A DNA stretch of 64,000 nt, taken from Peptostreptococcus russellii. GTDB lineage: Bacteria; Bacillota; Clostridia; Peptostreptococcales; Peptostreptococcaceae. The DNA lies in the NCBI RefSeq assembly GCF_900110295.1, contig NZ_FODF01000001.1:186001-250000 (forward strand). The letters run 5' to 3'. Shown here piece after piece: positions 53,168 through 60,507 of the stretch; the first letter of the stretch is position 1, and the number at the start of each line of letters is the position of its first letter. A program made the position numbers and the translations under genes. The notes beneath the pieces were generated by a model. The model did no database searches. It worked only from the letters and a program-made list of their open reading frames with translations, and was not told the DNA's origin.

Positions 53168-53223
53168 AGTTGATATAAAAAGATATTATTAATAAAAGTA
53201 CTAATTTACTCTAGGAGGAAGAA

Positions 53224-53964
53224 ATGAAAATAGAAACTTTTGGTAATCCCGATAAACCTGTTGCCTTGTTAGTGCACAGTATTTTTTATCCGGGTGTTAC
53301 CAGCTACAAAACGATTTTACCATTACTAATGGAAAAATATTATGTGGTAATTCCTAATCTAAACGGTTTAACATATCCACACACAGATTTTGTGTCTACA
53401 AGGAAACAAGCTGATGAAATAATAAAATGGCTAAAAGACAATGAAATAACTGAAATTGCATTTCTTTTAGGATCATCATACGGTTCTTCAGTTGCCTTTG
53501 AGATACTTAAGGAACAGTGGTTGCAAATAGACAGAGCAGCATTGGATTCACCAGCTCTAAAAAGCAGTAAATTTTATGGCTTTTTATTTTACTGCGAACT
53601 GAAAAAGATGGTAAAAAAGATGAAGAAGATGGGTATGAATGCATTTAAAAATTCTGAGAAATATAGATATTTAGATAATAAAGAAGAAGAATATTGCTTA
53701 AAGGTGTATCAAGGAATGGATAAAAAGTCATTGAAGGACATTTCATACTCGTGTTATGACTATACTTTGCCATCTCAGCTTTACAGAAAAGGCACAAAGG
53801 TAAGATTCTTATTTGGAGAAAAAGATAAAGCGAAGATAAATCTTCCTGAGGTTAGAAATCTTAAATCTGGAGAAATAAGAATAGTAGAAGGTATGAGTCA
53901 TATGCAGCTTATGTTCGAAGACCCTGTAGAGTTTTTACAAGAGTGCGGTCTTGATATAGTGTAG
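53224..53964 (+). CDS. Alpha/beta hydrolase
   Basis: 246 residues, cytoplasmic, with an intact triad by eye: nucleophile Ser in LGSSYGSSVAFE (about residue 90), Asp in LFGEKDKAK (about 200) and His in EGMSHMQLM (about 225). The oxyanion strand reads VALLVHSIFYPGVTSY. A helical lid lies between about 110 and 170. The GSSYGSS elbow is a variant of GxSxG. The substrate is unknown. GGAGG precedes the ATG. It heads a run of five same-strand genes, 29 bases ahead of the Cys-rich protein. Confidence 0.85.
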   Translation: MKIETFGNPDKPVALLVHSIFYPGVTSYKTILPLLMEKYYVVIPNLNGLTYPHTDFVSTRKQADEIIKWLKDNEITEIAFLLGSSYGSSVAFEILKEQWLQIDRAALDSPALKSSKFYGFLFYCELKKMVKKMKKMGMNAFKNSEKYRYLDNKEEEYCLKVYQGMDKKSLKDISYSCYDYTLPSQLYRKGTKVRFLFGEKDKAKINLPEVRNLKSGEIRIVEGMSHMQLMFEDPVEFLQECGLDIV

Positions 53965-53993
53965 ACTCTAAATTTATTTTAGGAGGCAGGATC

Positions 53994-54365
53994 ATGAAAA
54001 AGTTATTATTAGGAGCAGCATTAGGTATTGCGGCAGGTGCAGTTGGTTATAAGCTATACAAAGAAAATGAAGAAGAAATAAAAGGCTTCATAGATGAACG
54101 TTTATCAGATTATGATGATGTAGATGTAGAAGATATTGATTTAGAGGATCTTGAAGATTTACGTGACTGTATCGACGATATGATCGATGCCAAACTTAAA
54201 GGCGGATTCCAGTACGATGATATTTCTTCTTGTGATGATGAGGACTGTTGTTGCAGTGATGATTGTTCTTGTGAAGAAGAAAAAAATTATGACGATGATT
54301 ATATTTGCATAGTACACAATTCCGAAGAAGAAAAAGAAGATAGTGAAGATAATAAAGAAAAATAA
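53994..54365 (+). CDS. Anchored acidic Cys-rich small protein
   Basis: 123 residues. A Gly/Ala-rich membrane segment starts the protein (KKLLLGAALGIAAGAVGYKLY), in the style of YtxH-like anchors. The rest is strongly acidic (DDVDVEDIDLEDLEDLRD). A cluster of cysteines sits at about residues 80-93 (CDDEDCCCSDDCSC), with two more Cys at 59 and 105. The Cys and Asp pattern suggests metal binding, but no known motif fits. AGGAGGC precedes the ATG. It lies between the hydrolase and the transferase gene (20 bases downstream), so it is probably co-transcribed. Confidence 0.75.
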   Translation: MKKLLLGAALGIAAGAVGYKLYKENEEEIKGFIDERLSDYDDVDVEDIDLEDLEDLRDCIDDMIDAKLKGGFQYDDISSCDDEDCCCSDDCSCEEEKNYDDDYICIVHNSEEEKEDSEDNKEK

Positions 54366-54385
54366 AAAAATAGAAGGGGAATGTT

Positions 54386-55045
54386 TTGAAAAAAGGCTTT
54401 ATAATATTTACGAGACTACCAATTCCTGGACAAACTAAGACTAGGTTAGAAGGATGTCTAACTAAAAAGCAGTGTTCGGAACTCCATAAAAATATGTTAA
54501 AAGACCTTAATGAAACCTCTAAAAATATAGATGCAGATATTTTCATTTCATATACACCAAATGGTGATACGAAAATATTGTCTGAAATATTCACAGTAAA
54601 AAATAAAAAGTTCTCTCAAAGAGGAGAGGATATATGGTTTAGAATGTACGACTCTATGAACCGTGTTTTTAACATGGGATACGATAGAGTCGTTCTTATA
54701 GGTGCAGATATACCTGAAATGTCCTACAAACATATAAACAAGTCCTTTAAGGTCTTAGACAATGTTGATGTGGTAATTACACCAACAGAGGACAATGGAT
54801 ACTGTCTTATAGGGAGCAAAAAGCCCATAAAAGAAATATTTGAGATGTACAATGTATCTAAAGATAAGACAGTAATTGAAAATACTATTGCTCTAGTATG
54901 TGATGCAGGACTAACTGTACATATAAATGAGAAGCTACTTGATTTAGATGAAGGTGAGGACTTAGAAGAATTAACAAACTCAACTAGATACAGGAAACTT
55001 GATTTTGGAAATACAAGAAAGTATTTGAGAGAGAGAGGATATTAA
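54386..55045 (+). CDS. TIGR04282-type GT-A glycosyltransferase (transferase 1)
   Basis: 219 residues from TTG 54386, which follows AGGGG. GT-A nucleotidyl/glycosyltransferase of the DUF2064 family: GFIIFTRLPIPGQTKTRLEG, RGEDIWFRMYDSMNRVF, VVLIGADIPEMS and TPTEDNGYCLIGSKK are landmark stretches. This family was described beside radical SAM/selenodomain proteins and in arsenosugar synthesis. No radical SAM or ars gene adjoins here. Instead it forms a set with the APH-like gene seven bases downstream and the transferase 2 gene at 56228. The product is unknown. Confidence 0.88.
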   Translation: MKKGFIIFTRLPIPGQTKTRLEGCLTKKQCSELHKNMLKDLNETSKNIDADIFISYTPNGDTKILSEIFTVKNKKFSQRGEDIWFRMYDSMNRVFNMGYDRVVLIGADIPEMSYKHINKSFKVLDNVDVVITPTEDNGYCLIGSKKPIKEIFEMYNVSKDKTVIENTIALVCDAGLTVHINEKLLDLDEGEDLEELTNSTRYRKLDFGNTRKYLRERGY

Positions 55046-55052
55046 GATAGGC

Positions 55053-56129
55053 ATGATTGATATAAAAACTGTTGAAAATGCTATTAACAATAAAATATTT
55101 ATGGAAAAGTATGCTCAGGGGAAAAACTTTCCCCTGAATTTTTGCTATTATAAAATAAATGTAGAAGAGTTGGCTAATGGTGAATATAACTATAACTATA
55201 AATTAAATATCAAAATAAAATATAATGAAAGAAATATTGAGGAAACTGCTGTTTTAAGGATAAATTACGGCAGTCAAATGCATCTTGATAATCAAATTGA
55301 ATATGAATACAATGCACTTGAGTATCTTAAAGATACAGGACTTACACCATTTCCTATTTTTCTTGATACATCAAAAGATCTAATCGAAAAAGAATATTTG
55401 CTAATGAGTTTTATAGAAGGAAGGCAATTTGACTATAAAAAGGACTTGCTGTATGGTGCTAATTGCTTAGCGCAGATACACAAGTATAAGTCTAATCATA
55501 AGTTTGATTTTGTAGAGCCTAATGATCCTTTTGCGGCGATGATAGATGAATGCAAGGAAATGTATAGCAAATATGAGAAAAGCGACTTCTTTGATAAAGA
55601 AGTTGATAACAGAATAAAAATTATCTTTGAAAACGCAAACAAAAGACTAAAGGAAAGTAATATAGGAAACAAGTCTGAAAGAACACTTATAAATACTGAA
55701 CTTAATTCTTCGAATTTTATAATGAAAGAAGAAAAGTGTTATCTTTTGGATTGGGAAAAACCGATTATAGGAGAAAAAGAACAAGATTTGGGACATTTTT
55801 TAGCTCCGACAACAACATTTTGGAAAACGGATATAATATTATCTAAAAAAGAAATTGATAATTTTATGGAGATTTATTATAAAATATATTATAATAAAAA
55901 AGATGTCAGTTCTTGTGAATTGAAATCAGATGATAAGTATATACTATTTAGGGAAAAAGTATATAAATATATTGTATTTAACTGTCTAAGAGGACTAACA
56001 TGGTGTGCTATGGCTTGGGTTGAATACAATGATTCAGAAAAAACTCTTATAAATGAGTTTACATTTAACAAGCTTAAAGAATATTTGAAGTTGGATTTTA
56101 TGGATAATATTATTGAAAGCTTTATATAA
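55053..56129 (+). CDS. Aminoglycoside phosphotransferase/choline-kinase-like protein
   Basis: 358 residues with the small-molecule kinase fold. The N-lobe has TAVLRINYGSQMHLDN and LIEKEYLLMSFIEGRQFDY, and the C-lobe has LAQIHKYKSNHKFDFVEPNDPF. The catalytic motif normally HxDxxxxN reads INTELNSSNF near residues 214-223, so His is Asn and Asp is Glu, while the final Asn is kept. The DFG-like metal site LLDWEKP is present. Activity may be changed or lost. It sits between two transferases in an apparent operon. The acceptor is unknown; a sugar or lipid head group is a guess. Confidence 0.78.
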   Translation: MIDIKTVENAINNKIFMEKYAQGKNFPLNFCYYKINVEELANGEYNYNYKLNIKIKYNERNIEETAVLRINYGSQMHLDNQIEYEYNALEYLKDTGLTPFPIFLDTSKDLIEKEYLLMSFIEGRQFDYKKDLLYGANCLAQIHKYKSNHKFDFVEPNDPFAAMIDECKEMYSKYEKSDFFDKEVDNRIKIIFENANKRLKESNIGNKSERTLINTELNSSNFIMKEEKCYLLDWEKPIIGEKEQDLGHFLAPTTTFWKTDIILSKKEIDNFMEIYYKIYYNKKDVSSCELKSDDKYILFREKVYKYIVFNCLRGLTWCAMAWVEYNDSEKTLINEFTFNKLKEYLKLDFMDNIIESFI

Positions 56130-56142
56130 AACAAGATTTTTC

Positions 56143-56202
56143 GTGTGAGTTGCAACATTTAAATCGCACATTTCTCACACAGGTGTAGTTCGCAACTCAC
56201 AC
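56143..56202. repeat. GTGTGAGTTGC inverted repeat with an extra CTCACAC copy
   Basis: GTGTGAGTTGC (56143-56153) and GCAACTCACAC (56192-56202) are exact reverse complements 38 bases apart; a further TCTCACAC (56173-56180) can pair with the left arm instead. The segment is GC-richer than its surroundings and lies inside the operon between kinase and transferase 2. Confidence 0.75.
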
Positions 56203-56227
56203 TTAAAATATATTTGGAGAGATTGTT

Positions 56228-56953
56228 ATGTCAAAAAATATATCTATAGTGATACCTATTTATAATGAATTTGAAAACGTTAAAAAGATAATTGATAACC
56301 TTATGTACCTTGAAGATGTGTATGAGGTTATTTTTGTTGACTCTTCGAATGACGATAAGTCAAAGAGCTATATAGAAAAAATGTCAGATAATATCAATTT
56401 AAAATATATTTCTTCTGAAAAAGGGCGAGCTTTACAGATGAATAGCGGATATAAAGAATCTACTGGAGATGTAGTTTTTTTTCTTCACTGCGATAGTATA
56501 GTAGAATTTGATCTAATTGAGAAAATTTCAAAGGCGGTGGAAGATGGAGTTGAATTTGGATGTCTGTCAATATATTTCGATGATAAAAGGTTACTTATGA
56601 AAATTTGCGGATATCAATCAAGGAAAAGAGCGGTAAAAAGAAAGATAGCCTTTGGTGATCAGGGAATGTTTTTTACAAGAGAACTATTTGATAAATTAGG
56701 TGGTTTCAAGGAGATTCCAATAATGGAAGATTATGATATTTCAATTAGAGCAAAAGAAGTTACAAGTCTAGTTCAAATAGATTCTAAAATAATTACATCA
56801 TCTAGGAAATATTATCTAGGCAAAGGAATATTCAATAAAGGAATTCTTAGTTGTATAGGAATTCTGCTTACTATGTATGAGATGCAAGTTTTTCAAAAAC
56901 AATTTAGAGAAGGTGTTTCACCAGAAGAAATAGTTAAAAAATATTATAAGTAA
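56228..56953 (+). CDS. TIGR04283-type family 2 glycosyltransferase (transferase 2)
   Basis: 241 residues of GT-A family 2. NISIVIPIYNEFENVKKII opens the fold, VIFVDSSNDDKS and GRALQMNSGYKESTGDVVFFLHCDS carry the nucleotide and metal (DxS-type) site, and FGDQGMFFTRELFDKLGGF and IMEDYDIS supply the acceptor-side residues. These fit the TIGR04283 group, which is the usual companion of TIGR04282 proteins. GGAGAG precedes the ATG. A 98-base spacer with an inverted repeat separates it from the kinase gene. The glycan or lipid acceptor is unknown. Confidence 0.88.
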   Translation: MSKNISIVIPIYNEFENVKKIIDNLMYLEDVYEVIFVDSSNDDKSKSYIEKMSDNINLKYISSEKGRALQMNSGYKESTGDVVFFLHCDSIVEFDLIEKISKAVEDGVEFGCLSIYFDDKRLLMKICGYQSRKRAVKRKIAFGDQGMFFTRELFDKLGGFKEIPIMEDYDISIRAKEVTSLVQIDSKIITSSRKYYLGKGIFNKGILSCIGILLTMYEMQVFQKQFREGVSPEEIVKKYYK

Positions 56954-57045
56954 TCCTTATAATATTTCATTAAAAATTATCGGAAAATTTAAAAGTATGC
57001 TAATATATAGTTAATAGATAATTATAATGGAGGGGGATAAATACA

Positions 57046-57516
57046 ATGAGTATTGAAAAGGTAAGAGATTACTTTGAAGATTTAGATACAGATAAGGAGA
57101 TATTAGAATTTGATTTAAGCAGTGCAACTGTAGAACTTGCAGCAGTTGCAGTCGGAACTGAGGAGGCTAGAATAGCTAAGACTTTAAGTTTTATAACTAA
57201 AAAAGGACCAATATTGATAGTTACTTCAGGAGATGCAAAGGTGGACAATAAAAAGTACAAGACAGAGTTTCACTGCAAGGCTAAAATGGTTCCATTTGAC
57301 GAAGCAGAAGAGATAATAGGTCATAAAGTGGGTGGTATATGCCCGTTTGCCATAAAAGAAAACGTAGAGGTATACTTAGATAATAGCTTAAGGAGATTTG
57401 ATACATCATTCCCAGCAGCAGGAAGTGATAACTCAGCAATAGAATTTACATGTGAAGAGTTAGAAAAATACTCTCAAAACTTTGTAAGTTGGGTAGATGT
57501 TTGTAAGATAGTTTAA
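57046..57516 (+). CDS. YbaK/EbsC-type aminoacyl-tRNA deacylase
   Basis: 156 residues of the YbaK/ProX family, which removes wrongly attached amino acids from tRNA. The fold shows SIEKVRDYFED, AVAVGTEEARIAKTLSFI, ILIVTSGDAKVDNKKYK with the conserved Lys, and the VGGICPFAIKENVEVYLD loop with the GxxxP signature. The order and length match stand-alone trans-editing proteins. GGAGGGG precedes the ATG. It starts 92 bases after the transferase 2 gene, and a separate promoter is likely. Confidence 0.93.
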   Translation: MSIEKVRDYFEDLDTDKEILEFDLSSATVELAAVAVGTEEARIAKTLSFITKKGPILIVTSGDAKVDNKKYKTEFHCKAKMVPFDEAEEIIGHKVGGICPFAIKENVEVYLDNSLRRFDTSFPAAGSDNSAIEFTCEELEKYSQNFVSWVDVCKIV

Positions 57517-57957
57517 AAGTATTATATATCAAAACAATAGTTTATATATAATAAAAAGCTATAGAAAGATATAATTGAGTGCTATTATCATTTAAAAGCT
57601 TTGGGTTGTGTTTAGCTATAGTAAACAAATAAAAAATTTATAAAAACTCAAGTTCATTGATACTAAATTTTTTAATCATATTATTAAATAAAATTATAAT
57701 ATGTAAACGTTCTATACGTTGAAATTAAAGGGAATAATAAGAAAATAAAAAACATACAGGAAAAACAGGAAAAATGGCGTTAAAAACTTAACGTTAAAAA
57801 TAACGAAATTAAAAACCAAGAAAGGCTATTGTAAATAGTCTTTTTTTTATGTATAATGAGTTCATAGTTAAGCTTAACAAGAGAATTAGAAAGAAAGTAG
57901 CTACTTCCGATATCAAAGTAATTAATAATTGCAGAAGAGAAAAGGAAGGTTATATTT
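57517..57957 (+). terminator. Intergenic region with terminator at 57821-57849
   Basis: AGGCTATT pairs with AATAGTCTT (one G-T pair) and is followed by eight T's at 57841-57848. Nearby TTAACGTTAA is a small palindrome (about 57786-57796). A TATAAT box follows near 57852, probably for the next gene. The stretch 57517-57780 is AT-rich with no gene. Confidence 0.7.
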
Positions 57958-58602
57958 ATGGACAAACGGTGTATATTTAAAAGGTTGTGTATGGTTACAA
58001 TAGGAACTTTTATATTATCGTTTGGTATTTACAATTTTTATTATCAAAACGGAATTACAGAAGGTGGAGTATTAGGTATACTCCTTATACTTAAAAATAT
58101 GTTTGGGGTAGAAGTATCAATATCAAATATATTAATAGATGGAATACTGATATTAATCGGTTTTAAAGTTTTAGGAAAAGAGTTTTTCGGATATACATTA
58201 TTTGCATCATTTGCATTTTCTGTTATATATGGAATACTAGAAAAAGTAGGTTTCCTTGTAACAGTAAATAATGATTTAATGGCAGCAATACTTGGTGGAG
58301 CGTCAGTGGGTATAGGTTGCGCAATAATAATGAATGCAGGTGGAGCATCTGGCGGTGATGATGCTCTTGCAATAGTGTTATCTAAATTGTTGAGATTTAG
58401 AATCGGTATAATATATCTTATAAGTGATGTTTCGGTTTTATTATTATCACTAGTGTATTTACCAATGAGATCAATGATGTACTCAATAGTTGCAGTAGTC
58501 ATAAGCGGACAGGTAATCGACTTGCTGTACAAGGAAAAGAAAAAGATTCCTACAGAAACAGCTGTTGCAGGCAAAGTTAAAGAAAATAAGCTTGCTGCAT
58601 AA
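57958..58602 (+). CDS. YitT family membrane protein lacking DUF2179
   Basis: 214 residues with five to six hydrophobic segments of the YitT type (TFILSFGIYNFYYQNGITEGGVLG, split; GGASVGIGCAIIMNAGGASGGDD, split; LSKLLRFRIGIIYLISDVSVLL). The C-terminal ligand-binding DUF2179 domain of the 27291 paralogue is absent; the protein ends in a short Lys-rich tail. AAGGAAGG precedes the ATG. The transported compound is not known. A terminator follows. Confidence 0.88.
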   Translation: MDKRCIFKRLCMVTIGTFILSFGIYNFYYQNGITEGGVLGILLILKNMFGVEVSISNILIDGILILIGFKVLGKEFFGYTLFASFAFSVIYGILEKVGFLVTVNNDLMAAILGGASVGIGCAIIMNAGGASGGDDALAIVLSKLLRFRIGIIYLISDVSVLLLSLVYLPMRSMMYSIVAVVISGQVIDLLYKEKKKIPTETAVAGKVKENKLAA

Positions 58603-58693
58603 TATATACAATTAGTGTATCACAATAGAATATAGTATATCTTTTAGTGATACAAATATTGTTTTTTAGAAAATATTATAGAAAAAATAGTAG

Positions 58694-58733
58694 CGAAGGT
58701 TGAATTTATTGCAAATAAAGCCTTCGTTTTTTT
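58694..58733 (+). terminator. Intrinsic terminator after the second YitT gene
   Basis: CGAAGG pairs with CCTTCG with flanking A/T pairs, followed by seven T's. Confidence 0.85.
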
Positions 58734-58832
58734 ATGTAAATCTATAAAAAACTTAAGTAAGTGTCATAATAATCTAATTAAAAAGTGAAAAACTTAAAAG
58801 AATATGAAATATTAAAAATAAGTGTATATATA

Positions 58833-58861
58833 TTGCATTATTTATTTAAATAGTATACAAT
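58833..58861 (+). promoter_or_regulatory. Probable promoter of gap
   Basis: TTGCAT at 58833-58838 and TACAAT at 58856-58861 with a 17-base spacer, leaving a leader of about 100 bases. A possible short frame with its own GGGGAG site (TTG 58923) overlaps the gap start. Confidence 0.5.
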
Positions 58862-58968
58862 AATTATGTAAGAAGGCAATATGTTATATACTAATAACTC
58901 ATTATCTGGGGAGATAAGATATTTGAGTGAAAATAAATTAAATATTATATACTATACGGAGGACTGTA

Positions 58969-59991
58969 ATGAAAACAAGAGTAGGATTAAATGGATTTGG
59001 TAGAATAGGTAGAGCTGTTTTAAGAATAGCAGAAAGTTCAAATGATTATGATTTTGAAGTAGTAGCTATAAATGCAAGAGCGGATGCTGAAACACTTGCT
59101 CATCTATTCCAGTACGATTCAAGTTATGGAATATTCCAGGGAGATGTTGAAGTTAAGAGTGAAGACTGTATATCAGTTAATGGAAGAGATATAGCAATTA
59201 CAAGAGAAAACCATCCATCAGAAATACCATGGAAGGACTTAGGTGTTGATATAGTTGTAGAAAACACTGGTAAATTTAAAACTAGAAAAGATGCTATAGG
59301 GCATATAGATGCAGGAGCAAAGAAAGTCGTTATAACTTGTCCAGCTAAGGAAGAAGATATAACTGTAGTATTAGGTGTTAATCATGAAGATTATGATTCT
59401 GACCTACACAATATAGTATCTAACGCTTCATGTACTACAAACTGTCTTGCACCAGTAGCTAAGGTTATAGATGAAAAGTTCGGAATTGAAAATGGTATGA
59501 TGACAACAGTTCATGCATATACAAATGATCAGAAGGTTCTTGACAAGACTCATAAAGATTTAAGAAGATCTAGAGCTTGTGGAGCTTCAATAATACCAAC
59601 AACAACAGGTGCAGCAAAGGCTGTTTCACTAGTATTACCTCAGTTAAAGGGTAAATTAAATGGATTCTCACTAAGAGTGCCAACTCAGACTGTTTCAATA
59701 GTAGATTTAGTAGTAAATGTTAAGAAAAAAGATGTTACAGCAGAAGAAGTTAATGCAGCACTTAAAGAAGCATCTGAAAATGAATTAAAGGGTATTTTAG
59801 GATTTTCTGAAAAACCATTAGTATCTGTAGACTATAAGGGAGATTCAAGATCTTCAATAGTTGATGGTTTATCAACTATGGTAATGGAAGATGGTCTTGT
59901 AAAGATTCTTTCTTGGTATGATAATGAATGGGCATATGCAGTTAGATCAGCTGACCTAGTAAATTTAATTTGTGATAAACTATCTAAGTAG
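58969..59991 (+). CDS. gap: Glyceraldehyde-3-phosphate dehydrogenase, GapB-like
   Basis: 340 residues. The catalytic Cys155 lies in SNASCTTNCLAPV and the His in TVHAYTNDQKVLDKTHKD. The Rossmann loop is GLNGFGRIGR. Where NAD-specific enzymes have a key Asp (INDLTD), this one reads INARADAETLAHLFQYD (Ala36 at the Asp position), which resembles Bacillus GapB and related NADP-preferring or erythrose-4-phosphate enzymes. So an anabolic or NADP-linked role is possible. The lone position, away from pgk, tpi or eno, also departs from the glycolytic operon. CGGAGG precedes the ATG. A strong terminator follows. Confidence 0.94.
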   Translation: MKTRVGLNGFGRIGRAVLRIAESSNDYDFEVVAINARADAETLAHLFQYDSSYGIFQGDVEVKSEDCISVNGRDIAITRENHPSEIPWKDLGVDIVVENTGKFKTRKDAIGHIDAGAKKVVITCPAKEEDITVVLGVNHEDYDSDLHNIVSNASCTTNCLAPVAKVIDEKFGIENGMMTTVHAYTNDQKVLDKTHKDLRRSRACGASIIPTTTGAAKAVSLVLPQLKGKLNGFSLRVPTQTVSIVDLVVNVKKKDVTAEEVNAALKEASENELKGILGFSEKPLVSVDYKGDSRSSIVDGLSTMVMEDGLVKILSWYDNEWAYAVRSADLVNLICDKLSK

Positions 59992-60097
59992 ATAAAAATA
60001 TAAATTGAGAATAAAATGAAATTTTTTATTCATTTTATATAGCTTCAAGAAAAAAGAAATCGTTTTTTTTGAGCTTGTTAATAAAAAAAATAAATTA

Positions 60098-60129
60098 AAA
60101 GGTACTCTATTTTATAGAGTACCTTTTTT
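60098..60129 (+). terminator. Intrinsic terminator after gap
   Basis: AAAGGTACTCTA and TAGAGTACCTTT form a perfect 12-bp stem, followed by a run of T. Confidence 0.94.
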
Positions 60130-60325
60130 GTATGAAAAGCGATATGGTAAACAACTTGTATTTCTATTGTATAAGATTAATATTATAATGGAAATAATTA
60201 AAAAAACTTTTAAAATAATAGATAAAATCTTAAACTACTAAACATTTAAAAAACATAAAAATATAGAAATGTTTTAGTTATAGTAAGTTTTATGTTCATA
60301 ATAATAAACAGTAATTTCTAAATAG

Positions 60326-60354
60326 TTGCAAAAATGAAGGAAATGTGCTATAAT
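60326..60354 (+). promoter_or_regulatory. Promoter of the amino acid permease gene
   Basis: TTGCAA at 60326-60331 and TATAAT at 60349-60354 with a 17-base spacer. It gives a leader of about 145 bases. Confidence 0.65.
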
Positions 60355-60431
60355 TTTAACTTAACAAATATATTACTCCGTTGAATTTTTTTATAGTCTT
60401 AAAAATAAACAACTTTAATTGACTTAATTAA

Positions 60432-60452
60432 TTGTGAATTTCTATTTCACAA
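60432..60452. repeat. TTGTGAA/TTCACAA dyad in the permease leader
   Basis: Perfect 7-bp arms (60432-60438 and 60446-60452) with a 7-base spacer, about 55 bases ahead of the start. It may be an operator or a small leader hairpin. Confidence 0.5.
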
Positions 60453-60507
60453 GTATTCTATATTTAACATTATTACTCAATAAACGTTAAAAAAGGGGAA
60501 GATAGCA

